A DNA stretch of 17,015 nucleotides from an uncultured Prevotella sp. (GCA_900541575.1 UQKO01000055.1:1-17015); one strand, 5' to 3'. Positions 1-7,637 are shown, counted from the stretch's first letter. Numbers and translations are program-made. The notes: generated by a model not told the origin, from the letters alone.

Positions 1-1
1 C

Positions 2-33
2 ATCCGCAACGCCTGTTTATGGGCATTGCGGAT
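2..33. terminator. Hairpin at the left edge, possible terminator
   Basis: ATCCGCAACGCC (2-13) and GGCATTGCGGAT (22-33) form a 12-bp inverted repeat around an 8-base loop. The one non-Watson-Crick position is C-A when read as plus-strand RNA but a U-G wobble when read as minus-strand RNA. The plus side is followed by a loosely T-rich run, so it could end a gene lying left of the window. The direction is not settled. Confidence 0.35.
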
Positions 34-262
34 AGGATTTCTATGCTCTTTTGAGTTTTAGCGGACAGCAATATTTGTAAATGAGTTGTTTACCTTTCAA
101 CTTTTATGCAGATAAGGTCGTTTTTTGTGTTTTTCTAGGTAAAGTAGCATGCTCTGATATTGGCTTGATTATTCTTTGCTTAGTTTTGTTTATACAGTTG
201 CTATCTTTGTGCCTTTGGAATGGTCTATCTTTGCTGATTCTTATGGCCTTTATCTTGCTACT

Positions 263-353
263 CTAACGGTCTTCATCGTTAACATCTAACGGTCTTCATC
301 GTTAGCATCTAATGATCTTCATCGTTAGCACCTAACGGTCTTCATCGTTAGGG
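263..353. repeat. Four tandem copies of a 23-bp hairpin-forming unit
   Basis: Copies start at 263, 286, 309 and 332, and the last is 22 bp long. The consensus contains CTAACG, an 8-base spacer and CGTTAG, so each unit can fold into a 6-bp stem. Copy 3 reads CTAATG, which turns one pair into a U-G wobble in plus-strand RNA and keeps the stem. Copy 1 ends CGTTAA and loses only the outermost pair. GAAGAC at 364-369 is complementary to the GTCTTC inside the units. This is neither a CRISPR (no unique spacers) nor a coding repeat. Confidence 0.85.
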
Positions 354-556
354 TATAACAACGAAGACTATTAGAATGAAGGGATAAATCTGCTTGATTT
401 ATGCTTGATTTTAGGTAAAGTAATAGAGGAGATGTTCTCTAAAAATGGAATGATTTGTAAGGCATAAGGGTAGGAATCCGAGTCATCTTTTTCCATTATT
501 CTTATATTGCTCGAATTAAACAGGAAGATTGAGGCATGGCAAGGAAAGGATAAGAA

Positions 557-591
557 AAGAGCCAAGCTCGTGAGAAATGAACTTGGCTCTT
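557..591 (-). terminator. Intrinsic terminator of ompA
   Basis: AAGAGCCAAG (557-566) and CTTGGCTCTT (582-591) form a perfect 10-bp stem with a 15-base loop. Read on the minus strand, the stem is followed by a T-rich run (TTTTCTTATCC overlapping the 3' arm). It lies about 46 bases beyond the ompA stop codon, as expected for an intrinsic terminator. Confidence 0.8.
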
Positions 592-637
592 GGTAAGTTT
601 TATGTGTGCTGCTATGAAGCAGAATCACGGAGTGTGA

Positions 638-1795
638 TTACTGGATCTTAACAGTTGCACGACGGTTGTATGAGAACGGAGAGAGGTTCATTACGCCACC
701 CTTAGCCTCAGTAACGATGTTGTCGCGGTTAACGCCCATCTTAACGAGTTCGTTAGCAACGGTATCAGCACGCTTCTGAGAGAGCTTCTGGTTGTATTCG
801 GCAGAACCAGTCTTGCTATCTGCGTAGCCAGTAACAACGATCTTAGCGTTGTTGCTCTTAGCGTATTCAGCAAGTTCCTTCACGTTAACGAGATCCTTGC
901 GGCTAGCAACCTTAGCAGAGTTGATGTTGAAGAATACGCTAGCAGAAGTACCTACGAATTCCTTAGTGTTTTCAACAACGGGTTGGTTCTTTGTGTTAGC
1001 CAACATGTCGCGCAGACGGGCATTTTCATCCTGCTGCTCCTTGAGTGACTGGTTGAGGGCATCCATCTGCTCCTTGTTCATAGCCATCAAAGCGTTTACA
1101 TCGGGTACCTTGTCCCAAGTGCACTTACCGAGGTTGTAAGTAACACCTACGTCAAGACGGAGATTCTTGTCCCAGTGTCCTGATTTGTTCTTCTTGTAAG
1201 AAGCCCAGTTATCGTTAGCGGCACCGTCAACAGAACCTTCAGTAGCACCTACGCTGAGGTCAGCGAAGATCTGTACGTGCTTGCTTACACGGAAGTTGTT
1301 CAACCAACCTGCAGTGTAGTAGATATCAGTGTTGCTACCATCTTTCAACTTAGAAGAAGTACCGATACCTGCATAGAGGATAGTGTTCCATACTCGCTTT
1401 TCGTTGTAACCGCAGAAGATGTTAGAGAGATTGAACATTACATCTTCGTGTACGTTCATAGCAGTGTAAAGAGGATGGTTGGTTTCAGAGTTTACCTGCT
1501 TACCTTTCAAGAAGTCGAACTTGGTACGGAGACCGATGCCAGGAGTGAACCATTTACCAACAGCTACAGTGAAACCGATGGTACCGCGCTTGTCGCTGAA
1601 AGGATTGTTGCTAACACCATGTTCCTGAGAGGTATAGTAAGCTGTACCTGAAACACCAGCGCTTACAAACCAATTAGCCCAAAATGAATTGGTTGCTACA
1701 CTGTACTTCTTTACGGGCACCTCAGTGTCCTGAGCCATAGCCGTTGTAGTCGATGTAAGACCTACAAGGGCAAGTGCAATCATTAATTTTCTCAT
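638..1795 (-). CDS. ompA: OmpA-family outer membrane protein
   Basis: The 385-residue product has a signal peptide (MRKLMIALALVGLTS, probable cleavage after AMA near residue 21), then a beta-rich N-terminal region of about 200 residues. A charged helical or coiled-coil linker follows (about 233-265, rich in Gln, Glu and Lys), and the C-terminus is an OmpA peptidoglycan-binding domain (about 275-385). In that domain the two residues known in the family to hold diaminopimelate are visible: Asp326 in GYADSKTGSAEYN and Arg342 in LSQKRA. The architecture resembles the paired major OmpA-like porins of Porphyromonas and Prevotella. The role is therefore probably outer-membrane stability and anchoring to peptidoglycan, with possible pore activity. 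It is a monocistronic unit with its own promoter (1895-1927) and terminator (557-591), as expected for an abundant envelope protein. The family assignment is firm; the gene symbol is generic. Confidence 0.93.
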   Translation of the reverse strand: MRKLMIALALVGLTSTTTAMAQDTEVPVKKYSVATNSFWANWFVSAGVSGTAYYTSQEHGVSNNPFSDKRGTIGFTVAVGKWFTPGIGLRTKFDFLKGKQVNSETNHPLYTAMNVHEDVMFNLSNIFCGYNEKRVWNTILYAGIGTSSKLKDGSNTDIYYTAGWLNNFRVSKHVQIFADLSVGATEGSVDGAANDNWASYKKNKSGHWDKNLRLDVGVTYNLGKCTWDKVPDVNALMAMNKEQMDALNQSLKEQQDENARLRDMLANTKNQPVVENTKEFVGTSASVFFNINSAKVASRKDLVNVKELAEYAKSNNAKIVVTGYADSKTGSAEYNQKLSQKRADTVANELVKMGVNRDNIVTEAKGGVMNLSPFSYNRRATVKIQ

Positions 1796-1857
1796 AACTA
1801 GATGATTTGAAACTATTAATTATTTGTATGATTTCTTGTTGTATGATTTTGAGCTTT

Positions 1858-1871
1858 GAGTGTTTTCACTC
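1858..1871 (-). promoter_or_regulatory. Small hairpin in the ompA 5' leader
   Basis: On the minus strand GAGTG-AAAA-CACTC forms a 5-bp stem with a tetraloop, close to the predicted 5' end of the ompA transcript. Two direct copies of ATCATACAA follow in the roughly 90-base leader before the start codon. A 5' hairpin on an abundant outer-membrane mRNA could stabilise it; that is inference. Confidence 0.4.
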
Positions 1872-1894
1872 TTTTTCGCTCTCACTCTTTGGCG

Positions 1895-1927
1895 CAAAGT
1901 TAAGAATAAGAACTTGTTCGGTGCAAC
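1895..1927 (-). promoter_or_regulatory. Promoter of ompA, Bacteroidetes type
   Basis: The minus strand reads TAACTTTG (plus 1895-1902), an exact match to the Bacteroidetes -7 consensus TAnnTTTG. A GTTG lies 21 bp upstream (plus 1924-1927) as the -33 element. The predicted transcript starts near 1888, giving a leader of about 90 bases. Confidence 0.7.
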
Positions 1928-2167
1928 TTTTTTTTCAAAAAAAATGCTTAACGAGCCTCTAAATAGTACTTTTTGCTATGTTGAATGTGTAAAACTACGT
2001 ATTTTTGACCATGTTACAAGACAAAAAGGAGAATGTTGATAATCAGGGTTTTGCTCGTTGGGTGTATTTTGTTGATAGATTTCGTCTTAATTTCTCACTT
2101 TCTTAGCTGGGATGAAATGCGGAGTGCATAGAATCCGATATAATCAACGTTGTAAAATGGTTGTTTG

Positions 2168-4162
2168 CTAAAATAGCTTTATTGGGTCAACGACAACCAG
2201 CGTAGGATGCCCATCAGGTGTCATGTTAGGTGCGGAGCATGCAAAGAGTTGTTGTGCGAGTTGTTGCATTTCTTCCTTATTGAGTATTTGTCCTGCAGGC
2301 ATTGCCACTTTTTGAGCCAATGAGAGGGCAATGGCATGGCCTACCGTTTCGGCTGCATTGGCTTGGCCAGATAAAGCATCGGCTAGAATGCTTCCTACAA
2401 GGTGGGTGGGGGATAATCCCTCGCTTCCCATAGGAGTGCCGGTGATACTAAAATCACCATTTTCGGTTGGGGAAATTTCAAATCCAACTTCGCAGAGTTG
2501 CGGAAGTATTTGCTCCAGCACTATTTTTTCGGAAGGGGAAACTTGGATTGTTTCAGGAAAGAGAAGTCGTTGTGAGGGGGCTTTGTGAGCAGCAAGTTGC
2601 GACATGTATTTTTCGTAAAGAATGCGAATGTGTGCTCTATGCTGATCTATCAGTGCAAGTCCTGAATTGAGTGGGCTAACGATGTATTTTCCTTGTAGCT
2701 GCATGAATTCAGACGAGGGCTTTTCTTTCCATGAATCCTTTTCTTCTTGTGGCAGTTCTTGGTAGAGAGAAGTGGGAGAGAAGTCTCCTGCATTGGTTGA
2801 TGCATTGGTGGGAGAACTCACTTCTAGATCGTCTTGATAATGGCTCTGAAAGCTTCCTATATTCTCAGTAGAGGGAATGCTTCCATCGTTTAGTCCTGCT
2901 TGTTGAGATTCTTCATAAATCTTTTGCCAATTAATAGGGGCTGATGGGCGAGGAGTGTAAGAGGAGGTGAATGCTGAAGCCGCTAGTGGGCTTTTGGAAC
3001 CTGTATTGTTCGGCTTTGTTTCCGTGTCTTCACTCTGTTTGTCAAATGGATTAAATGCGGTGTTGATGTGAATCTGAGGAGGTGCAATGTAGGTGCTTTG
3101 TGTTTGTGCCCCACTATTAAAATCGGGAATGTCGGGACGTCCTTCAGTGTCGAAGTCGATAGCGGGAACTGCGCCATATTTCCCTAATGATTCTCGCACA
3201 GCCGCTAGGAGAATTTGGAAAATAGCATTATCGTCTTCAAACTTAATTTCCGTCTTAGTGGGGTGAATGTTTACGTCAATGCGCGAGGGATCCACCTCAA
3301 AATTTATAAAGAATGGTATTTGCTGCCCATCGGGAATTAAGCGCTCGTATGCTGTTAGAATTGATTTTGCAAAATAGGGATGGCGCATGAATCGTCCGTT
3401 GACGAAAAGATACTGATGTGCATTTTTCTTCTTTGCCGAAGAGGGCATACCCACGAATCCATGAATGTGAGCTAATGTGGTATCAACATCGACAGGAACG
3501 AGATGGTTGTCGATGCGTTTTCCGAAGATACCGATGATGCGTTGACGGAAGTTTCCAGTGGGAAGTTCTAGCATAATGTTACCCTCGGAGTGTAATGTAA
3601 ATGCAATGTCGGGGTGAGCTAGTGCGATGCGTTCGAATTCAGAGAGGATGTTGGAAAGTTCCGTTTGGTTGGACTTGAGGAACTTGCGACGCGCGGGGAT
3701 GTTGAAGAATAAATTGCGTATGGCAAAGTTGGCCCCTACGGGACAAGCCACAGGCTCTTGATTGTTTACTTTCGAGCCTTCTATGTTGATACATGTGCCG
3801 AGATCCTGTCCTTGCTGCTTTGTGCGTAGTTCCACTTGTGCTACTGCGGCAATAGAAGCCAATGCCTCTCCGCGAAATCCCATGGTACGAAGAGCAAAGA
3901 GATCTGTAGCTTGCTGTATTTTAGAAGTGGCGTGGCGTTCAAATGAGAGACGGGCATCCGTATCGCTCATGCCTTTGCCATTGTCGATTACTTGTACGAG
4001 TGTCTTTCCCGCGTTTTCTACCACTACTTGGATATGCGTGGCTCCTGCATCGAGGGAATTTTCTACTAACTCCTTGATGACGGAGGCAGGGCGCTGAATA
4101 ACTTCACCTGCGGCAATCTGGTTGGCAACGGAGTCGGGTAAAAGATGTATGATATCTGACAT
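2168..4162 (-). CDS. mutL: DNA mismatch repair protein MutL
   Basis: The 664-residue protein couples MutS mismatch recognition to downstream repair. The N-terminal GHKL ATPase motifs are intact: the helix KELVENSLDAGA (catalytic Glu31, Mg-binding Asn35), DNGKGM, and GFRGEALASI. The ribosomal-S5-like second half of the N-terminal domain follows to about residue 330. A long Ser/Asn/Pro-rich linker (about 345-480) joins it to the C-terminal dimerisation domain. There the endonuclease-like motif reads DQHRAHIRILYE from Asp506, where the textbook form DQHA(X)2E(X)4E has Glu at the position of Ile512; the terminal CPHGRP-type motif appears only as TPDGHPT. Nicking activity is therefore uncertain. 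The gene starts 74 bp after the stop of the OstA-like gene, with no visible promoter or terminator between, so co-transcription is likely. Confidence 0.97.
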   Translation of the reverse strand: MSDIIHLLPDSVANQIAAGEVIQRPASVIKELVENSLDAGATHIQVVVENAGKTLVQVIDNGKGMSDTDARLSFERHATSKIQQATDLFALRTMGFRGEALASIAAVAQVELRTKQQGQDLGTCINIEGSKVNNQEPVACPVGANFAIRNLFFNIPARRKFLKSNQTELSNILSEFERIALAHPDIAFTLHSEGNIMLELPTGNFRQRIIGIFGKRIDNHLVPVDVDTTLAHIHGFVGMPSSAKKKNAHQYLFVNGRFMRHPYFAKSILTAYERLIPDGQQIPFFINFEVDPSRIDVNIHPTKTEIKFEDDNAIFQILLAAVRESLGKYGAVPAIDFDTEGRPDIPDFNSGAQTQSTYIAPPQIHINTAFNPFDKQSEDTETKPNNTGSKSPLAASAFTSSYTPRPSAPINWQKIYEESQQAGLNDGSIPSTENIGSFQSHYQDDLEVSSPTNASTNAGDFSPTSLYQELPQEEKDSWKEKPSSEFMQLQGKYIVSPLNSGLALIDQHRAHIRILYEKYMSQLAAHKAPSQRLLFPETIQVSPSEKIVLEQILPQLCEVGFEISPTENGDFSITGTPMGSEGLSPTHLVGSILADALSGQANAAETVGHAIALSLAQKVAMPAGQILNKEEMQQLAQQLFACSAPNMTPDGHPTLVVVDPIKLF

Positions 4163-4236
4163 GTACGATAGATTTCGAGAGTTGTTGTGGGTATTTGGGG
4201 GATGGTGTGCAAGAGTGTTTCACATCCACGATTTGG

Positions 4237-5847
4237 TTAAAGCTTTTGCAGCGGAGCTTCGCGCCGGATGGAGGGCTTTAGCGTGGTGCCTTCTTTCTTG
4301 CTTCGCCAAAGGAACACATCCTCAGGCGAAGTAGGACGGATATAGTCAAACCAAGCAAAGCCAGGAAGTTGTGTTCGATCGGCGGGAGCCAATCCTATGG
4401 GGTAGAAATAGCCATGTGAAGCAGGAGCCCATATCTTGTCGAGTTTACGATCCTTCATAAACATGCGTGCTTTTGATGTCTCCACATAGTTTTGATAGAG
4501 GATGGTACTGTCTTTCTCGAGTGGATAGTTTACCACCATTACGTTGCCAACAGCTTGATTCTCGGTTACTTCGCCTTTACTATTGAAGTAAGTGCGCATT
4601 TGTTGTGAAGCCACTTGGTTGAAATGGGTGGAGTCTACTTGCTCGATAGTCATTGCCTGTCGGTCCACATAGATAGAGTCTACCGTGGAGTCATTGAGGT
4701 AGGCATTGATCTCTTCGCCAAGCACCTGTCGGTTGTCGTTCCATATAATGGGATCTCGATAGAGCGTAATCGTTCGAGTTTTGGTGGAGAATACAAGAGA
4801 GTCTGCCACCATTTGCAAATCTGTGCGATAACCACGAGCATGGAAATAGCCATGAAGTACACGATAGACAGAGTCAGTATTGAGGTTGTAAGTAAACATT
4901 CTTAGCGTGTCAGCATGTATATAGAATGTATCTTTACCTTGAGAGTAGTCGCGTGCGAGAGCCTTCTTGGTAGCCATAGCTTCGCCCGTCAGTTCGTTGT
5001 ACCATGCATAGTTGCCTGTCAGAATGTTCTTGTTGAGACTATCTTTACACGACACATTGTTGAAAGCTTCCATGATGCCCGTCTTCTTGTCGTAATAGAC
5101 GGTATCTCCTTGCATTTCTCTATTGCGTCCAAAGGCCTTCGTTCCTTTGTATAGCCTTACGCGTTCGGTTTGGGAATTGTAAAAACCATGTTCGGAATAG
5201 ATGCGGTCTTGACCCGAATAGATATTAGATGGTCCTACGATTTCTGCCCATTTCGTACGTGTATCATAGTACATGGTGTCTGTTTTGAGTAGAAATTTAG
5301 GGCTATTTAGCCTAACGTTGTAATTAAATACAGCCTTTCGCGTATCAGTGTGGTATTCACCCCAATCAGATGTTAGCTTGTTCTTTCCATCAATCAGTTC
5401 GCCACCTTCAAAGTAGTAGCCCACCTTATATATACGATCGAAATTCAAACTATCAGTGCGCAGTTCTTGTTTGCGATGGAGCATAACTACGTTTTTGCGC
5501 ATTTCTGCAATCTGCGTACTGCCGTCGTAATGTAGCTTGTCGCCTTTTAGTGTGAGCGTATCTCCTTGTACGATACGCACTTTCCCGAAAGCATCGAAAG
5601 TTTGAGAGTTTTCATACAGAACGGCGCTATCGCAATGCATCACCATGCCAGCATGGCTCAGAACGACATTTCCGCTTAGGCGTTGTGCTCCATTCATCTC
5701 GTTTTCGGAAAAGCGCAGGTTATCGGCATGTCTCAGTACGATTCGTTCATCGGTTGTAGCATGTTTTTTCCTGTGTTGATGAATGGTAGGCACCGCGTAG
5801 GCGGCACATACGATTAACACGCATATATATAATAGTATTTTCTTCAC
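4237..5847 (-). CDS. OstA/LptA-like lipopolysaccharide-transport family protein
   Basis: From a GTG start at 5847 the product is about 536 residues. It opens with Lys-Lys and a hydrophobic segment (ILLYICVLIVCAAYAV) that is an uncleaved anchor or signal peptide. The rest is a long run of short beta strands of the OstA type, with recurring phrases such as LSGNVVLSHAGMVMHCDSAV, GDTLTLKGDKLHYD and GDTVYYDKKTG. That pattern marks the periplasmic LptA/LptD-N jellyroll that carries lipopolysaccharide to the outer membrane. It is longer than E. coli LptA (about 185 residues), as is common in Bacteroidetes. An open frame continues upstream to 5982, but a consensus promoter at 5865-5895 would start transcription near 5858. 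That rules out upstream starts and leaves an almost leaderless message. mutL follows, and two SurA-like genes lie upstream beyond fprA. Confidence 0.85.
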   Translation of the reverse strand: MKKILLYICVLIVCAAYAVPTIHQHRKKHATTDERIVLRHADNLRFSENEMNGAQRLSGNVVLSHAGMVMHCDSAVLYENSQTFDAFGKVRIVQGDTLTLKGDKLHYDGSTQIAEMRKNVVMLHRKQELRTDSLNFDRIYKVGYYFEGGELIDGKNKLTSDWGEYHTDTRKAVFNYNVRLNSPKFLLKTDTMYYDTRTKWAEIVGPSNIYSGQDRIYSEHGFYNSQTERVRLYKGTKAFGRNREMQGDTVYYDKKTGIMEAFNNVSCKDSLNKNILTGNYAWYNELTGEAMATKKALARDYSQGKDTFYIHADTLRMFTYNLNTDSVYRVLHGYFHARGYRTDLQMVADSLVFSTKTRTITLYRDPIIWNDNRQVLGEEINAYLNDSTVDSIYVDRQAMTIEQVDSTHFNQVASQQMRTYFNSKGEVTENQAVGNVMVVNYPLEKDSTILYQNYVETSKARMFMKDRKLDKIWAPASHGYFYPIGLAPADRTQLPGFAWFDYIRPTSPEDVFLWRSKKEGTTLKPSIRREAPLQKL

Positions 5848-5864
5848 GTTGATTCTTTTGGGTG

Positions 5865-5895
5865 CAAAGTTAGTGCAAGGCGAGAGAAGTGCAAA
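5865..5895 (-). promoter_or_regulatory. Consensus promoter of the OstA-like gene and probably mutL
   Basis: On the minus strand TTTG (plus 892-895 of the 5 kb block, i.e. 5892-5895), a 19-bp spacer, then TAACTTTG (5865-5872) match the Bacteroidetes TTTG-N19-TAnnTTTG consensus exactly. The inferred start is near 5858, about 11 bases before the GTG codon. The -33 element lies inside one arm of the palindrome 5886-5925. Confidence 0.8.
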
Positions 5896-6000
5896 ACAAA
5901 AAGTGTGGTTTTTGTTTTGCACTTCCGAGCCGCCGCCTAACTTGCGCAAAGTGAAAGTTAGTGCAAGGCGAGAGAAATGCAAAACAAGAAGTGTGGTTCT
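5866..6000. repeat. Direct duplication of the ostA promoter segment
   Basis: A segment at 5866-5911 recurs 88 bp further on at 5954-5999 with about 43 of 46 bases identical (shared core TTAGTGCAAGGCGAGAGAA). In the first copy the minus-strand -7 box is TAACTTTG; in the second it reads TAACTTTC. The duplication has therefore left one consensus promoter and one degraded one. Confidence 0.85.
5886..5925. repeat. 17-bp perfect palindrome over the ostA -33 element
   Basis: GAAGTGCAAAACAAAAA (5886-5902) and its exact complement (5909-5925) flank a 6-base loop GTGTGG. No T-run follows on the minus strand, so it is a poor terminator. Its position across the -33 box and part of the spacer suggests an operator or a cruciform. 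The duplicated copy retains only a 7-bp version (AACAAGA/TCTTGTT). Confidence 0.8.
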
Positions 6001-6030
6001 ACTCTTGTTCTTTCGAGTTGCCTTATAAGA

Positions 6031-6075
6031 ATAGGAGAACTAAGAAGGTTATACGCCGTTCGTTAGCTCTCCTAT
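6031..6075 (-). terminator. Terminator of fprA
   Basis: TAGGAGAACTAA (6032-6043) pairs with TTAGCTCTCCTA (6063-6074), plus one more A-T pair outside. The single non-Watson-Crick position becomes a G-U wobble only in minus-strand RNA, which is the direction of fprA. The 3' side continues TTCTTATAAGG, moderately T-rich. It lies about 77 bases after the fprA stop. Confidence 0.6.
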
Positions 6076-6151
6076 AAATTACGTATCGTTGTGAACTAAT
6101 ATAGTCATTGTCTTATCTGCATGTGATTGCTAAATCCGAAACATTAAATAA

Positions 6152-7330
6152 TCAATCTTTCTTAGCCAATAACTTGCCCAATTCGCGTCCTTTCTGTAAG
6201 GCATCTTCGTTAGCACCTTGTTTCCATTCCACGTTGTCGCCAATGAGTGTCATCTTCATCTTTTCATTGTATGAAGTCATCACCTTTACTGCCTGACTGC
6301 TCCAAGTGAATCCGCCGAAAAGCCCCAATCGATGATTGCTTACCACGCGTCCTGCTAAGCGACGGCATAAGTCTTCTACTACGGGGAATAATCCGCCATT
6401 GTATGTTGGAGCTCCAATGGCCAAAGTGTTGTAACGGAAAATGTCAGCCAATACGTAAGACAAGTCAGAGATGCTCAAGTTGTGAACAATTATTTTGCGC
6501 ATACCCGCTTCGGCTGCCCCTTCGGCAATGGCTTCTGCTACACGTTCGGTGTTGCCATACATTGAGCCATAGCAAATTACGAGACCTTCCTCTGTCTGGC
6601 CTGTGGCCAAACGCTTGTAGATTTCAATCGCTTCGGGGATATGTTCTGTCCATACTGGACCATGCGTAGAGCAAATCATCTGAATGTCTGTGCCTGCAAG
6701 CTTTTTAAGTCCGGCTTGTACTGAAGCACCGAACTTGCCCAAGATGCAAGCATAGTAACGTTCCATCTCTGGCCAGTAGGGAGTTACATCCATTTTGGAA
6801 TCAATCACCTGTCCGTTGAGCGCACCGAAACACCCAAAAGCATCGCCCGAGAAGAGAATCTTGTCTGTGAGATCATAAGTCATCATCGTTTCAGGCCAGT
6901 GGAGCATGGGAGTTAGTACGAACTTGAGTTGATGGTGTCCTAAAGAGAGTGTGTCGCCATCGGCCACAGTGATATCCTCTGCAGAAGTCGCGGCATAGAA
7001 TCCCTGTACCATTTCCATTGTCTTCTTGTTGCCAATGAGCTTAATGTTGGGATAATATTTGCGTATCAGCGCAATAGCTCCTGAATGGTCGGGCTCCATG
7101 TGGTTGATTATCAAATATTCGATAGGTCGCTCGCCTATTATGGCACGAACCTTAGCCAAATATTCAGCAAAGAAAGCCACATCTACAGTATCAACTAAAG
7201 CTACGGCTTCATCATCGGCAATGAGATAAGAGTTGTATGAAACGCCCATAGGCAACGGCCATAGTCCTTCGAAGCGATGCTTCGTGCGATCGTTTACGCC
7301 TACATGGTATACTTTTCCTTGAATGTGCAT
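6152..7330 (-). CDS. fprA: FprA-family A-type flavoprotein (flavodiiron protein)
   Basis: The 392-residue protein joins a metallo-beta-lactamase-like diiron domain (about 1-245) to a flavodoxin domain (about 250-392). The diiron ligands show as His77-x-Glu79-x-Asp81-His82 in NHMEPDHSG, a later His in MLHWPETMM, Asp in FSGDAFG, and His in CSTHGPVW. The FMN phosphate loop is YGSMYGNTE. Family members reduce oxygen to water or nitric oxide to nitrous oxide in the cytoplasm of anaerobes, taking electrons from rubredoxin or a similar partner; no rubredoxin gene is visible nearby. There is no C-terminal rubredoxin extension. The gene has its own consensus promoter (7484-7514) and terminator (6031-6075), so it is a separate unit between envelope genes. 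Whether the substrate is O2 or NO cannot be read from the sequence. Confidence 0.95.
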   Translation of the reverse strand: MHIQGKVYHVGVNDRTKHRFEGLWPLPMGVSYNSYLIADDEAVALVDTVDVAFFAEYLAKVRAIIGERPIEYLIINHMEPDHSGAIALIRKYYPNIKLIGNKKTMEMVQGFYAATSAEDITVADGDTLSLGHHQLKFVLTPMLHWPETMMTYDLTDKILFSGDAFGCFGALNGQVIDSKMDVTPYWPEMERYYACILGKFGASVQAGLKKLAGTDIQMICSTHGPVWTEHIPEAIEIYKRLATGQTEEGLVICYGSMYGNTERVAEAIAEGAAEAGMRKIIVHNLSISDLSYVLADIFRYNTLAIGAPTYNGGLFPVVEDLCRRLAGRVVSNHRLGLFGGFTWSSQAVKVMTSYNEKMKMTLIGDNVEWKQGANEDALQKGRELGKLLAKKD

Positions 7331-7483
7331 AATACGTATATGTTTGTGTTAACTGAAATCTTTTGTTAGAGGCTTTATTATGGTGTGAGTAAAGCAGTTA
7401 CTAAATCATGTCATTTCAACTCAACATTCTCAATGATTCATGATGCTATGTTGGAGTAGGGAAATGATGGAATGATGTCGTTA

Positions 7484-7514
7484 CAAAGGTAGCTACTTTT
7501 GATGAATGAGCAAA
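7484..7514 (-). promoter_or_regulatory. Promoter of fprA, consensus
   Basis: On the minus strand TTTG (plus 7511-7514), 19 bp, then TACCTTTG (plus 7484-7491) match TTTG-N19-TAnnTTTG exactly. The transcript would start near 7477, leaving a leader of about 147 bases, long enough to hold regulation. I saw no known riboswitch in it. Confidence 0.8.
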
Positions 7515-7539
7515 AGGCTTTCTGACATAATCTAATAGA

Positions 7540-7595
7540 AACGGAATGGAATTTGACGCGTTTTTCTATGAAAACGGTTCAAACTCCATTCCGTT
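7540..7595 (-). terminator. Terminator of the downstream SurA-like gene
   Basis: AACGGAATGGAATTTG (7540-7555) pairs with CAAACTCCATTCCGTT (7580-7595). The one odd position is G-U in minus-strand RNA and A-C in plus. An inner CGTTTT/AAAACG stem (7559-7564, 7571-7576) extends it. The minus strand continues TTTCTATTAG. It lies about 42 bases past the isomerase stop and just upstream of the fprA promoter. Confidence 0.75.
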
Positions 7596-7637
7596 AATAA
7601 GAAAGCAAATATAGTGATGTATTTGTCTCTGAATTGG

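Larger units (their letters stand above)
1..637. other. Intergenic region left of ompA, no convincing gene
   Basis: I see no supported protein gene here. The only ORFs are short and T-rich or antisense. The stretch holds a hairpin at the extreme left edge (2-33), an AT-rich stretch, the four-copy 23-bp repeat (263-353) and the ompA terminator (557-591). A 61-codon plus-strand ORF at 81-266 encodes a hydrophobic peptide, but it lacks a visible ribosome binding site and ends inside the repeat, so I do not call it. Confidence 0.6.
1796..2167. other. Intergenic region between mutL and ompA
   Basis: The ompA side holds the leader and promoter described separately. The rest (about 1930-2167), next to the mutL stop codon, is AT-rich. 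I found no gene there and no convincing terminator for mutL. Confidence 0.6.

Noticed and set aside
81..266. Plus-strand 61-codon hydrophobic ORF
   Set aside because: It lies in T-rich DNA, has no visible ribosome binding site or promoter, and terminates inside the tandem repeat; hydrophobicity follows from the T content.
263..353. CRISPR array
   Set aside because: The four 23-bp units are directly adjacent with no unique spacers, and no cas genes are in the window.
371..628. Minus-strand 85-codon ORF downstream of ompA
   Set aside because: It spans the ompA terminator and has no recognisable domain, so it is most likely chance.
5886..5925. Intrinsic terminator of fprA at the palindrome
   Set aside because: It has no T-run after the stem and lies on the ostA promoter; the hairpin at 6031-6075 is a better fprA terminator.
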